Source: Synechococcus sp. CBW1004 (GTDB lineage Bacteria; Cyanobacteriota; Cyanobacteriia; PCC-6307; Cyanobiaceae). From it: a stretch of DNA of 64,000 nt. Positions 17,766 to 28,845 of the stretch are shown in pieces. The stretch spans positions 2,810,686 to 2,874,685 of the forward strand of contig NZ_CP060397.1 in the NCBI RefSeq assembly GCF_015840715.1, given 5' to 3'. The notes beneath the pieces are model-generated. The model did no database searches. It was not told the origin of the DNA and was given only the letters and a program-made list of their open reading frames with translations. A program made the position numbers and the translations under genes. Numbering within the stretch: the stretch's first letter is position 1; each line of letters begins with the position of its first letter.

Positions 17766-18662
17766 TCAATCCCAGAAGCTGCCCAGCCAGGCATCCCAGC
17801 AGGGGTCCAGGTCAAAGCCGAGCCCGGCATAGGGATAGGGCGTGATCTCGCCCAGCCGCAGGCCGTCAGCGCAGAGGTAGCCATCGATGCGCAGGAATTC
17901 CTGCTGCCCCGTCAGGGTGCGGGCCAGTTCCAGGAAGCGGGGCAACGCATCCCAGCAGCGGGCCTGGAGTGATGGGTCGTGGTGGCGGCGGGGGCGTTCG
18001 ATCGGCAGCAGGCGTGCCTGGCCGTCCAGGAAGCATTCAAGGGGCCAACTGGCCGGGTCGGCCGTCGGCGTGATGGAGCGTGCGAGGTGCAGGCGAATCA
18101 GCGGCGTCCGGCCCGCGAAGCAGAAAACGCTGATCTCAGGGGCGGTCGCGCCGTTGTCAAGGAGCCACTCCTCGGCGATCAGGCGCCGTTGCAGGTCCCC
18201 ATAGGCCCATTCCCGATTCACCTCGGTGTAGTCCCGCTGCAGCCAGTCATTGGCCTGGGCGATCAGCTCAGCCTGCAGGGGCTGGTCGTCAGGTCCGATC
18301 CGACGGGTCCAGCCCGAGCCATGGCTGGCCTTGAGGATCCAGCGGGAGGGCAGGTCCAGCCCCCTCAGCGCCTCGGCGTCCTCGACAACCGCCAAGGTGA
18401 GCGGCTGGAAGCCCGGACCGAGCTGACTGTCGATCCAGGCCTTGCATTGCAGCTTGTCGCAATAGACCCGCAGCTGGGGATCGCGGTCGCGGATGATCCG
18501 CGCCACCACCCGTTCCGAGAACAACCGGGGCTGCTGGAGGTCAGGCTGCCGGCCCCCATGGAAGCTGGCATAGCGCTCCCGGTACCAGCGTTCCAGCTCG
18601 GCTGCGGCCGGATCAGGTCCGTCCCCTGACGATGGGAACGGCCGCGGACCTTCGACTAGCAA
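17766..18662 (-). CDS. TupA-like ATP-grasp protein
   Basis: About 298 residues. The segment RWILKASHGSGW matches the ATP-binding lysine strand, and FLRIDGYLCADGLRLGEIT matches the metal-binding C-terminal part of the TupA-like ATP-grasp family found in polysaccharide loci, where these proteins probably ligate amino-acid or acid groups to sugars. The only in-frame start is TTG 18662, two bases after the icd stop, so translation is likely coupled to icd. It is followed within three bases by a glycosyltransferase gene. Confidence 0.72.
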   Translation of the reverse strand: MLVEGPRPFPSSGDGPDPAAAELERWYRERYASFHGGRQPDLQQPRLFSERVVARIIRDRDPQLRVYCDKLQCKAWIDSQLGPGFQPLTLAVVEDAEALRGLDLPSRWILKASHGSGWTRRIGPDDQPLQAELIAQANDWLQRDYTEVNREWAYGDLQRRLIAEEWLLDNGATAPEISVFCFAGRTPLIRLHLARSITPTADPASWPLECFLDGQARLLPIERPRRHHDPSLQARCWDALPRFLELARTLTGQQEFLRIDGYLCADGLRLGEITPYPYAGLGFDLDPCWDAWLGSFWD

Positions 18663-18664
18663 CC

Positions 18665-20095
<1,431 letters not shown>

Positions 20096-20358
20096 CGGGA
20101 CGGTGTCGCTGGCGGAGAGCCTATGTCTGCCCCCGGCGGCGGAAGGTTTGTGGTGATCGGCGGCCCGGCCGCGTGCCGTGCTGTGATCGCGAACAGCGTT
20201 TCGCATGAGTGTGCGATGGACGCACCCGCCAGCCCGGCGGGTCCGCGGAGGGGCGTTCCCGGCCGGGTTCACCCGGCAGGCCCCGTCCAGCCAATCCGCG
20301 CCTCAGGCCTGTCCGCGGCTGCCGATCGGGGCTGCAGATCGCGGCCGCTGCCCCCAGG

Positions 20359-20832
20359 ATGGGTCCCATGAACGCCGCTGATCAGGCCCGGACTCTCGAA
20401 CTGGCTCAGGCCATCGCCTCGGTGGTCACCCTGTTTCGCGGCCATTTCCCCGCCGCGCGGGCCAATCTCACCCCCTGGCGTGACGACCCTGAGACCCGTG
20501 CCTTCCAGGAGACGGAATCGCTGGATCTGTCCTTTCATTTCCCGGGTTGGAGCCCGCGGCTTCAGTGCCGGTCTCTGCTGGTGCAGCTGCGCCTCGACCG
20601 GCCGGCGGCCCCGGGGGATCGCCGGCCCCGGCTGCTTGGAGTGCTGATCCGCGGCCTCACCTATGAATCCGAGCGCTGGCGCCTGGCCACGGTGGGCGAC
20701 TGGATGCCCTCCGGCAGCCACCTGCCCCAGGCGGAGGTGACGGAACGCCTGCGCCGGTTCTGCCGCGAGCTGTTCGCCCTGTTCGACGCCGGGGCGGAGA
20801 GCCTCCAGGAGCCCGGCGAGGAGGCGGCCTGA
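20359..20832 (+). CDS. Conserved hypothetical protein
   Basis: Protein of 157 residues (154 if ATG 20368 is used). Features include a helical N-terminus (ARTLELAQAIASVVTLFRGHF), a beta-rich middle with DLSFHFPGWSPRLQCRSLLVQLRL, and a helical C-terminal segment (EVTERLRRFCRELFALFDAG). It lacks a signal peptide and membrane segments. It diverges from icd across about 260 bases. I do not recognise a functional family. Confidence 0.65.
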   Translation: MGPMNAADQARTLELAQAIASVVTLFRGHFPAARANLTPWRDDPETRAFQETESLDLSFHFPGWSPRLQCRSLLVQLRLDRPAAPGDRRPRLLGVLIRGLTYESERWRLATVGDWMPSGSHLPQAEVTERLRRFCRELFALFDAGAESLQEPGEEAA

Positions 20833-21128
20833 GCGTCGATCGCGGGTCTGTTCCCCTGCCGCTGCCGCTCCTGACCGGCGGTGGCCACCGAGCCCTCCGT
20901 GACGTCGCCGACCGGGGTGAGCGGGATCGCTGAGCGCTGCGCCCTCCATCAGGGGTTGCCGTGCTGTGTGCGTGGCGCCTCCCCGGAGGACCAGCGTTGG
21001 CGTGCGGCAGCTGCAGGGAGCTGCGCCGCGCCCTAGGACGGGGCTGTCGTCTTCGCCGTTCTCCGGTGACCAGCTTCCGCCTCGCCGCCGATGGGCCCCA
21101 GGACGACCGTCCCACCCTGGCGGCGGAG

Positions 21129-22661
21129 ATGAGCCGGCGCGGCTGGCCCCTGTCGCTGCCGCTCACCCTGGCGGCGCTGCTGCTTGTCGGGATCGTCAGC
21201 CGCTGGCTCACCCGCGCGGAGCTGGTGCAGGCCTGGGATGCGGGCAATTTCGTGCTGGCGCTCGACGGTTTCGATCCACGCCGGCACCAGCCCCATCTGC
21301 CGGCGGTGTTCTGGTGGTTGATCAGCCTGGGGCGCTGGACCCGGCCGCTCCTGGGCGGCAACGGCGTGGCGGCCCTGGAGATGGTCAACGCCGTCGTCTC
21401 GGCGGTGGCGCTGCCCTGTGGACTGCTGCTCGGGTATCGCCTCGGCGGCTGGCGCACCGCCTGGTGGCTGGTGGCGCTGCTGTTCAGTGCCCCGGTGCTC
21501 TGGTTCTATGCCAGCCAGCCGCTCAGCTACGGCGCCGAACTCGGCTGGGTGGTGGCCCTGGGGCTGTGTGCCTGGTGCGTGTCCCTGGGCGAGGCCTGGG
21601 CGCTGGCGCCCCTGGCGTTGCTGATGGCCACCGCCGGCGGGATCCGTCCCAACACGCCGATCTTCCTGCTGCCGCTGGTGCTGCTCTGCTGCCTGCGCGG
21701 CTGCAGGCGGGGGATCGCGGCGGGTCGCCTCGCCGCGGCGGTGGCGCTGGGGGCCGGTGTGCTGGTGCTGTGGGGCCATGCCTTCCTCCAGGAGGCAGGT
21801 GGTTTCGAGCGCTTCTGGCCGCTGCTGCGCAGCTGGCAGAACGCCCACAACGAGCAGGCTGCCGGTGGCAGCCTCGCCAATGGCTGGCTGCTGCTGCGCA
21901 CCGTGGCGCTGACGGCCCCGGCCGCTCTGGCCCTGGCCCTGTTCGGGATGCGCAGGCGGGTGGCAGAACCGCTCTGGGCCCGTTCCGCCGGGCCTTCGCT
22001 GGTGCGCTGGCGCGGCTGGTTCCTGCTGCTGTGGATCGCTCCGGCCGCCGCCTATTTCCTGCTGGTGCACTTCACCCGCATGGGCCACGCCACCACGCTG
22101 CTGCCGCCGGTGCTGCTGCTGCTGGCTCTGCGCCTGGCGGCGGCGGACGGTGGCGGCGCCTTGCGCTGGCCCCGCGACCTGCTGCTGGTGCTGCTGCTGC
22201 AGAGCCTGCTGTTCCTGCTGGTGCCGGGCGATCGCTTCGCCGCGTCCCTGCGCGACTACGACCGGGAGTGGGGCGCGGCCATCAGCGCCGCCCGCCGCTA
22301 CGACCCGGCCACGACGCTGGTGGTGACCACCGGCCGCTCCAACCGGCGTGCCTATCGCCTGCCTTCGGTGCATCTGAACGCCTACGACCATGGCGAAGCC
22401 GATCTGGTGCTCGATCAGGAGCGCGAGACGATCGAGGTCAGGCCGCCGCTGCGCCGTGTCGTGCTGCTCGATCGTGGCCTGGCACTGGCGCCCCCGGCCC
22501 TGCCCGGCGTGCGGGTGGAGCCGCTGATCCCGGGTCGGCTGCAGCTGATCGAGGTGCCGGTGCCGCCCGGGGGGCTGGAGGTGGGGCGGCGGCGGGTGGA
22601 GCGCCTCGAGGCTGACGGGACGCCGGAGTCGGCGTCGGAACAGCCCGCGGCCGACCGCTGA
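21129..22661 (+). CDS. GT39-like multi-spanning membrane protein
   Basis: About 510 residues with some ten hydrophobic segments in the first 380 and a soluble C-terminal tail. An early acidic site WDAGNFVLALDGFDP after the first helix resembles the catalytic loop of GT-C glycosyltransferases (ArnT/PMT type), which use polyprenyl-phosphate sugars. A GTG at 21066 would add 21 residues. The 296 bases before it (20833-21128) show no other gene. Function is inferred from topology only; it could also be a non-enzymatic membrane protein. Confidence 0.7.
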   Translation: MSRRGWPLSLPLTLAALLLVGIVSRWLTRAELVQAWDAGNFVLALDGFDPRRHQPHLPAVFWWLISLGRWTRPLLGGNGVAALEMVNAVVSAVALPCGLLLGYRLGGWRTAWWLVALLFSAPVLWFYASQPLSYGAELGWVVALGLCAWCVSLGEAWALAPLALLMATAGGIRPNTPIFLLPLVLLCCLRGCRRGIAAGRLAAAVALGAGVLVLWGHAFLQEAGGFERFWPLLRSWQNAHNEQAAGGSLANGWLLLRTVALTAPAALALALFGMRRRVAEPLWARSAGPSLVRWRGWFLLLWIAPAAAYFLLVHFTRMGHATTLLPPVLLLLALRLAAADGGGALRWPRDLLLVLLLQSLLFLLVPGDRFAASLRDYDREWGAAISAARRYDPATTLVVTTGRSNRRAYRLPSVHLNAYDHGEADLVLDQERETIEVRPPLRRVVLLDRGLALAPPALPGVRVEPLIPGRLQLIEVPVPPGGLEVGRRRVERLEADGTPESASEQPAADR

Positions 22662-22760
22662 AGCGGGCCATGCCGCCGGCGTAATCGTTCGCAACCTTGA
22701 GCGCTGTTGCCGCAACGGCACCCCTACGGTGGCTCCCTTGCCCGTGTCGTCCGAGGACCG

Positions 22761-23474
22761 ATGCCTGTCGCCCTGGCTTCCCAGCTGCGTGAGGGAACCA
22801 AGAAAGCCCACACCATGGCCGAGAACACCGGCTTCGTGAGCTGCTTCCTCAAGGGGGTGGTCGACAAGGCCAGCTATCGCACCCTGGTGGCGGATCTGTG
22901 GTTCGTCTACAGCGCCATGGAGGAGGAGATCGGACGCCTGGCGGATCACCCGGTGGTCGGGCCGATCGGCTTCCCTGAACTCAACCGACGCGAGAGCCTG
23001 GAGCAGGATCTCGCCTTCTATTTCGGATCCGGCTGGCGCCAGCAGATCCAGGCCACCCCGGGAGCCCAGGAGTATGTGGCTCGCATCCGCCGGGTGGCCC
23101 AGGAATCACCCGAGCTGCTGGTGGGCCACCACTACACCCGCTACATCGGAGATCTCTCGGGCGGTCAGATCCTCAAGAACATCGCCCAGAAGGCGATGCA
23201 TCTCGGCGAGCACGACGGCCTGCGCTTCTACGAATTCGACAGCATCCCCGACGAGAAGGGTTTCAAGACCAACTACCGCGCCGTCCTCGACAATCTGCCG
23301 ATCGATCAGGCGATGGCCGATCGCATTGTCGAAGAAGCCAATCAGGCCTTCCACTGCAACATGAAGATGTTCCAGGAGCTGGAGGGCAACCTGATCGCGG
23401 CCATCGGCAAGGTGCTGTTCGGCTTCCTCACCCGCCGCCAGCGGACCGGCAGCACCGAGACCGTCGCCGCCTGA
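22761..23474 (+). CDS. ho1: Heme oxygenase
   Basis: Protein of 237 residues, typical of cyanobacterial heme oxygenase 1. It opens heme to biliverdin IX-alpha with reduced ferredoxin, the first step of phycobilin synthesis. The proximal heme-ligand histidine is in TKKAHTMAEN (residue ~19), and the distal helix has the GDLSGGQ motif. The ATG at 22761 gives the usual MPVALASQLREGT-type start. The preceding ~100 bases are the likely promoter region. A cluster of glycosyltransferase genes follows but is functionally unrelated. Confidence 0.97.
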   Translation: MPVALASQLREGTKKAHTMAENTGFVSCFLKGVVDKASYRTLVADLWFVYSAMEEEIGRLADHPVVGPIGFPELNRRESLEQDLAFYFGSGWRQQIQATPGAQEYVARIRRVAQESPELLVGHHYTRYIGDLSGGQILKNIAQKAMHLGEHDGLRFYEFDSIPDEKGFKTNYRAVLDNLPIDQAMADRIVEEANQAFHCNMKMFQELEGNLIAAIGKVLFGFLTRRQRTGSTETVAA

Positions 23475-23559
23475 TCGCCGGCATCGCCAGGGTCGCAAGC
23501 CCCCGGCCAGAAGTCGGCCCCCTCAGGCAGAGTCGCCGCAGCCTGCGGTCGCCGCTGAG

Positions 23560-24672
23560 ATGAGTGCCCCGTCGTCCCGTCTGGTGCGGTTTCTGGTGCC
23601 AGGCACCACGGCGAAGTTTCGCTGCGGGGGCCTGCTGGTTGAGCTGCAGACGGCCCGACTGGTGAGCCGACTGGCTCCCGTTGAGGTGGTCACCTACCGG
23701 CAGCGCCAGAGCGACCATCCCTTCCTGGCGGATCTGCTTAAGGCGGAGCCGCCGGCGGCGCCCGGTTCGGCGGCAGCAGCCGGGCAGCCGCTCTGGATCG
23801 TCAGCTGGGGCTTCGATGTGCCCGCCCTGCTGCGGCAGCTGCGCGGCCGCCCGGTGGCCTATCACGCCCACAGCAGCGGCTACGGCTTCTCTCTGCCGCC
23901 GGGGGTGCCGGTGCTGGCGGTGAGCCGCAACACGCTCGGCTACTGGGGTGATCGGGCTCCCCGCAACCCCCTCGCCCTGGTGCCGAATGCGCTGGATCCG
24001 ATCTGGATCGAGCGGGGTGCCCGGGATCTGCCGCCCCCGCCGCAGGGTGAGCGGCGGCCGATCGACGTGCTCGTGCAGCGGCGCAAGAGCAGCCGTTATG
24101 TGCTGGAGCAGCTGGTGCCGGCCCTGCGTCGGCGGGGTCTGCGGGTGGAGGTGCAGAGCGGCTGGGTGGAGGACCTGGTCGGGCTGTTCAACAGCGCCAC
24201 GGTGGTGCTCTACGACTCGGCCGACTACTGGCGCTCCCAGGGCGTGAGCGAGGGATTCGGCCTGCCGCCCCTGGAGGCCCTCGCCTGTGGCTGCGTGCTG
24301 TTCAGCAGCTTCAACCATGCCCTGGCCGACACCCTCGACCCGGGCCTGCTGGGCCATCAGATCGGCTGCGGCAGCCTGGCGGCCGACCTCGAGCGGATCA
24401 GTGCAGCCGTGGCCGATCCGGGGCGCTGGCGGCCGGCGCCGGAACGTCTGCAGCGGCAGCTGGAAGGCTGCAGTGAAGCGGCCCTGCTGGAGCGCTGGCG
24501 CCTGGCTCTGGCGCTGGTCGAGGCCCACTGGCAGCGCCTGCTCACGTCCGGGGCGGTGCCCCTGCGCAGTTCCTCGACGCTGCGGCTGCGGCTGGAGCGC
24601 CTGTTGGGGCGGATGCGCGAGCGGCTCGGCACGACGCTTGAGGCACGCCTGACGGGCCGCCCGAGGCTCTGA
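23560..24672 (+). CDS. GT4-type glycosyltransferase
   Basis: Protein of 370 residues with a GT-B layout: an N-terminal domain and a C-terminal domain bearing SEGFGLPPLEALACGC, the donor-sugar-nucleotide binding EX7E-like motif of GT4 enzymes. The segment SRNTLGYWGD precedes the linker and a basic C-terminal helix ends the protein. It probably adds a sugar from a nucleotide donor to a lipid-linked or nascent surface glycan. It is first in a run of glycosyltransferase genes that leads to an ABC exporter. Confidence 0.82.
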   Translation: MSAPSSRLVRFLVPGTTAKFRCGGLLVELQTARLVSRLAPVEVVTYRQRQSDHPFLADLLKAEPPAAPGSAAAAGQPLWIVSWGFDVPALLRQLRGRPVAYHAHSSGYGFSLPPGVPVLAVSRNTLGYWGDRAPRNPLALVPNALDPIWIERGARDLPPPPQGERRPIDVLVQRRKSSRYVLEQLVPALRRRGLRVEVQSGWVEDLVGLFNSATVVLYDSADYWRSQGVSEGFGLPPLEALACGCVLFSSFNHALADTLDPGLLGHQIGCGSLAADLERISAAVADPGRWRPAPERLQRQLEGCSEAALLERWRLALALVEAHWQRLLTSGAVPLRSSSTLRLRLERLLGRMRERLGTTLEARLTGRPRL

Positions 24673-24752
24673 ACCCCTGAAGCCCGTGCGGCCCGCCGTC
24701 GGTCGGGTGGTGACTTTCCCGTGAGAGTCTTGACGGCTGCGATCCTGTCGGC

Positions 24753-25850
24753 ATGGCTGCTCCCCTTGCGCTGAAGGCCCGCGTCGGTCATGTGCTTCGC
24801 GCTTCGCTGATTCCGGTGGGCCGCTGGCTGTCGAGGGAGCAGCGCCGTGAACTCACAGCCCTGGCCGCCTATGGCGGCCTCGTGCATCAGGCATTCCATG
24901 CCAGGCCCTTCCGGCCGTTCGTGTGTACCGATGTGGTGCTGGAGGAGGAATGGGTCCCGATGGGGCGGTTGCAGCCCACGGAATCACCCGCGCGCCGTGA
25001 ACGGGATAACGCCGTGCATCACTACGGTCACGATGTCGTGCTGAAGCGCGCTGCCGGACTGCCTCTGGTGGGCCGTTCCTTGCCCTTCATGCTGGAGCAC
25101 GGTGTCAATTTCAGCGATGTCTCCGCCTATGAGGATCCGCTCCCCTGGGTGCGCTCCTACCTCTGCATGGGGCCACACCGGGCCGAGCGCCTGAGAACCC
25201 GTTTTGAGGTGGGTGGTGTCGCTGTCGGTCCGTATATCCAGTACGCCCGTTCGCTGTTGCTGGAGCAACGTCAGCAGCAGCTCCGCCGTGAACTGGGCCG
25301 CACCCTGCTGGTGATTCCTGCCCATACGGTGGTGCATGTCGATCGTCGCTGGGAGGCCCAGGATCTGATCGCGAGGATTGAAGCCCACCGGCGTGATGAT
25401 GCCTATGACAGCGTCATCTGGCAGTGCTTCTGGAAGGATGAACCTCCGTCCGGGCTACCGGCGGACTGGATCCTGGCCTGCAATGGTCATTATTCCAATC
25501 CCTGGTTCCTCGACTGTCAGCGCACGTTGCTGGAGCTCAGTGATGCTGTCGTGGCCTGTTCGCTGGGCACCCATGTGGGTTATGCACTGGCGGTCAACCG
25601 CCCCGTTCTGTTTGCCCCGCTGGAGATCGAGCAGGACGTTTCAGCGGCCTCCGCTCTCTGGCAGCACCGCTATCAGAGCGAATGGGAGGAGCGTGCACGT
25701 CTGATGGCGGCGATGGGACTGCAGCGTCACGGCCCCCCACTCCAGTCGCTGGACCCTGTTCAGGCCCGGGCGGTGCTGGAACCCTATTTCGGTTTCGACA
25801 TCCACTGTTCAGCCCCGCGACTGGCCGGGATTCTGCAGGGGGAGGCCTGA
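24753..25850 (+). CDS. Uncharacterised polysaccharide-locus protein, possibly GT-B fold
   Basis: Protein of 365 residues that I cannot assign. The C-terminal part has SLGTHVGYALAVNRPVLFAP, which resembles the C-terminal Rossmann half of GT-B or capsule-type glycosyl/glycerophosphotransferases. The middle has LLVIPAHTVVHVDRRW, and ILACNGHYSNPWFLDC may be another binding loop. No membrane segments are seen. The following GT2 gene starts at the base after its stop (TGAATG), so the two are translationally linked. The context implies a glycan-assembly role. Confidence 0.6.
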   Translation: MAAPLALKARVGHVLRASLIPVGRWLSREQRRELTALAAYGGLVHQAFHARPFRPFVCTDVVLEEEWVPMGRLQPTESPARRERDNAVHHYGHDVVLKRAAGLPLVGRSLPFMLEHGVNFSDVSAYEDPLPWVRSYLCMGPHRAERLRTRFEVGGVAVGPYIQYARSLLLEQRQQQLRRELGRTLLVIPAHTVVHVDRRWEAQDLIARIEAHRRDDAYDSVIWQCFWKDEPPSGLPADWILACNGHYSNPWFLDCQRTLLELSDAVVACSLGTHVGYALAVNRPVLFAPLEIEQDVSAASALWQHRYQSEWEERARLMAAMGLQRHGPPLQSLDPVQARAVLEPYFGFDIHCSAPRLAGILQGEA

Positions 25851-26897
25851 ATGGGGGCTTCCGACCCTGCCCGTGAGGGGCTCAGCATCGTCACCGTCGT
25901 GATGAATCGTCTGGCTCACCTGCTCGACACCGCGCCCAGGCTCAGTGAATGGTCGGTGCACCGGGAACATCTGATTCTCGACTGGAGCAGCGATCCCCCG
26001 ATTTCGCGACAGTCGCTGCCGGACGACTCCCGCATCCGCCTGGTGCGCGTCGAGGGGGAGCGCCTCTGGCATCTCACCAGGGCCTACAACCTGGCGTTCC
26101 GCCTGGCCCGGGAACCGCTGATTCTCAAGCTGGATGCCGATTGCTGGATCGACGATCCCTCCTCCTCGTGGTGGCCCCGGTTGGAGGCGGGCAGCTACCA
26201 GCGCTCCGCCACGGGGGGAGGTCTGAACGGCATCGTGTTGATCCGACGTCAGGACTTTCTGGCCGTCGGGGGCTTTCACGAGGGCCTGCAGGGTTATGGG
26301 CACGATGACAAGGATCTCTATGGACGCCTCGATCGCGACCTCAACGGTGCCGCTCTGCCCGTGGAGCGCCTGCAGACCCTGGAGCATGGCGATGCGGAGC
26401 GGGTGGCCGCCCAGCGAGGTCTCAGGCGTCTCAGGCTGGGAGCGACCGGTGGGCGGACCCCTGCCGCTCGTCCCGATCACCTGGCGGCCCTGGAGGCGAT
26501 CGCACGCATGGAGGAGAGCAAGGCGATCAACCGCCTGCTGGCGGAGCGTTGGCCCTGGTCCTGTGAGCAGGCCCACACCCGTTACGAGTCGGTCGGGCCG
26601 GAGCGCTGGCGGGCTCTGCCCGGCTCGGAGCCACAGGCGGAGCCAGCCCTGATGCAGCAGGCTGGGGCCCTGGGGCACCGGGTCTACCTCTCCATCCTGC
26701 TGGGTCTGCCGGAGCGCTTTCTGGATCAGCAGATCCCGCAACACGATCTTGAACGGATCCGCAGCTGGGAGCGCGTCCTGCAGCTTCAGGCGCGTCTGCG
26801 CCTGCTCCTGCTCCTTCCTCTTCTGCGCCTGGGCCTGCGGCTGCAGCGCGCACTGGAGAGGCTGAAGCGCTCGGCGGGGCGTCGGGGGCGATCGTGA
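25851..26897 (+). CDS. GT2-type glycosyltransferase
   Basis: Protein of 348 residues. SIVTVVMNRLAHL starts the GT-A fold, LILKLDADCWIDD gives the DxD metal site, and GGFHEGLQGYGHDDKDLYGRL is the C-terminal galactosyltransferase-type motif typical of bacterial GT2/GT7-like enzymes. The C-terminal ~130 residues are helical and arginine-rich, which suggests peripheral membrane contact. It begins immediately after the stop of the preceding gene. It is followed, after about 106 bases, by the ABC exporter gene. Confidence 0.85.
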   Translation: MGASDPAREGLSIVTVVMNRLAHLLDTAPRLSEWSVHREHLILDWSSDPPISRQSLPDDSRIRLVRVEGERLWHLTRAYNLAFRLAREPLILKLDADCWIDDPSSSWWPRLEAGSYQRSATGGGLNGIVLIRRQDFLAVGGFHEGLQGYGHDDKDLYGRLDRDLNGAALPVERLQTLEHGDAERVAAQRGLRRLRLGATGGRTPAARPDHLAALEAIARMEESKAINRLLAERWPWSCEQAHTRYESVGPERWRALPGSEPQAEPALMQQAGALGHRVYLSILLGLPERFLDQQIPQHDLERIRSWERVLQLQARLRLLLLLPLLRLGLRLQRALERLKRSAGRRGRS

Positions 26898-27003
26898 TGC
26901 TGGACCACCGAGGCACAAGCAGCCTTCGCGACGCAATAGCTTGTCGGAATCTTCCCAGGATGTCCCTCTGGACAACGCCCACCCAGGGACACCCTGACAG
27001 CCT

Positions 27004-28845
27004 ATGGCGATGTTGAGATTTTTCCGGAAAAGAAGCCAAACCCTGGATCACCTGGTACGGCTGATGAGCTTTCTGCCGTCTCGCCGATACCGGGCGTTAC
27101 TTGTATTGACTCCGCTTTCCGTTCTGCCGGGGGTCATCGATCTTGTCACCATTGCTGTTGTCGCCAGGCTCACGGGGGCTCTGATCGGCGTGGAGCTTCT
27201 GGATGTGTTGCCGGGGGTTCGTATTTTTGGCGGCAATCTGGTTGATCAGAGCTTCTGGTTGATCTCGATTTTCATCCTGCTTTCCTGGACGGCTTCGGGG
27301 TTGCGACTGGCTCTTCAGTATTCACAGCAAAGACTGACCGCGCTAATCTGGCGTGACCTGTCCGACCAGATTCATCATAACGTTCTCTATCAGCGCTATT
27401 CCTATCATCTGCTCCGCAGCACCGCTGGGCTCACATCTCTGATCATCGGAAACGTCAAAGCTGTATCCAACGGTGTGATCAATCCCATCCTGCGGATGAC
27501 CAGCAGCATCGTTTCCGTGCTGTTGCTGTCGATCGGCATTGTTTTTGTGGGCCGCTGGCTTTCGGTGGTTCTGATTCTCATGTTGGTCGTCTCCTATCTC
27601 GGCCTCTCCATGTTCCTGACCCCCTATCTGCGGCATGCGTCCAAGCAGATGGTGCGAGAGGACGAGCGCTCGACCCACTCTTTGATGGAGTCGCTGGCAT
27701 CGATCAGAGATATCCAGCTGTCCAATTCGGAGCCCTATTTCCAAAGCCACTTTGTCAAGACGGGCGAGCGTGCCCAGCGTTATTATTGGATATCGGCCAT
27801 GATTCCAATCATCCCCAGGCAGCTGATCGAGCCCTTGGGAATCACGCTGATCTTTGTGTTTGGTGCCATCCCCTATCTCAATAGTGGCGATGAGGGTGCC
27901 ATCCGCCGGATCATCCCGATGCTGGCGGGCCTCGCCATTGCGGCCCAGAAGCTGACGCCACCGTTGCAGGAGCTGTTCTCCTCGATCACCTTGCTGCGTG
28001 GCAGCCTGCCGAAGATCGCCAAGACCGTTGAGCTCCTTGAGCTCCCGGAGCCAAGGCTGACCCTGAATTCACCAGGAGTCCTGCGCACCGAATCTGTCTA
28101 TCCGCGCCATGCCATCAGTCTCAAAGATGCGTGGTATCGCTATCCACGCTCTGAAGAATGGGTGCTGAAAGGCGTCAATCTCAACATTCCGGTCGGTGCC
28201 CGGGTTGCCCTTGTCGGAGCCACGGGCAGCGGCAAGAGCACGGTCGCCCATCTGCTGCTTGGGTTGCTGGATCCTCAGCGTGGCGCTCTGGAGCTCGATG
28301 GAATTGGGCTCGATGCGTATTCGAGGCCATCCTGGCAGGCCTGCTGTGCCCAGGTGCCCCAGCACATCCAGCTCCTGGATGACAGCATCCGGGCCAACGT
28401 TGCTTTCGGCGTCGAAGATGAGGACATCGATGATGACCGACTCTGGGATGCGCTGCAATCGGCTCAGTTGGCTGATCTTGTGGCTGAAATGCCCTATGGG
28501 CTGCTCACTCCGATCGGCGAGAACGGCATGAAGCTTTCCGGAGGTCAGCGTCAGCGTCTCGCTCTGGCGAGGGCTTTCTACAGAGAGGCGAAGTTTCTGT
28601 TGCTCGATGAGGCCACCAGCGCCTTGGATAACCGTACCGAATCATTCGTGATTGATGCGATTGAAACTGTCGGCCGCCGCTGTACCACCGTCATCATTGC
28701 CCATCGGTTGAGCACCATTGTGCGTTGTGACCGCATCTATGAATTTGGCAATGGATGCGTGAAGGCCTCGGGAACCTACGAGGAACTCAAGAATCGATCC
28801 ACATCGTTTCGCGATCTGGCGTTGCTTGAATCGGCAACCCAATAG
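27004..28845 (+). CDS. ABC exporter (MsbA/PglK-like) for a lipid-linked glycan
   Basis: Protein of 613 residues: an N-terminal six-helix membrane domain followed by a nucleotide-binding domain with Walker A GATGSGKST, the signature LSGGQRQRLAL, and Walker B LLLDEATSALD. Fused half-transporters of this kind flip lipids, lipid-linked oligosaccharides or peptides. Location after glycosyltransferase genes favours a glycolipid substrate. A hand-counted 60-base stretch at its start is about 50% GC, clearly lower than the ~70-75% of neighbouring housekeeping genes, which suggests transfer from elsewhere. Its last 59 bases overlap the end of the convergent gene. Confidence 0.85.
   Translation: MAMLRFFRKRSQTLDHLVRLMSFLPSRRYRALLVLTPLSVLPGVIDLVTIAVVARLTGALIGVELLDVLPGVRIFGGNLVDQSFWLISIFILLSWTASGLRLALQYSQQRLTALIWRDLSDQIHHNVLYQRYSYHLLRSTAGLTSLIIGNVKAVSNGVINPILRMTSSIVSVLLLSIGIVFVGRWLSVVLILMLVVSYLGLSMFLTPYLRHASKQMVREDERSTHSLMESLASIRDIQLSNSEPYFQSHFVKTGERAQRYYWISAMIPIIPRQLIEPLGITLIFVFGAIPYLNSGDEGAIRRIIPMLAGLAIAAQKLTPPLQELFSSITLLRGSLPKIAKTVELLELPEPRLTLNSPGVLRTESVYPRHAISLKDAWYRYPRSEEWVLKGVNLNIPVGARVALVGATGSGKSTVAHLLLGLLDPQRGALELDGIGLDAYSRPSWQACCAQVPQHIQLLDDSIRANVAFGVEDEDIDDDRLWDALQSAQLADLVAEMPYGLLTPIGENGMKLSGGQRQRLALARAFYREAKFLLLDEATSALDNRTESFVIDAIETVGRRCTTVIIAHRLSTIVRCDRIYEFGNGCVKASGTYEELKNRSTSFRDLALLESATQ

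Noticed and set aside
22695-22737. Candidate -35/-10 promoter before ho1 (TTGAGC ... TACGGT)
   Set aside because: The spacing is 22 bases and both hexamers are weak matches; not reported as a feature.
21033-22949. Long Gln/His-rich open frame opposite the GT39-like protein
   Set aside because: Shadow of a leucine-rich membrane protein; no start context or motif.
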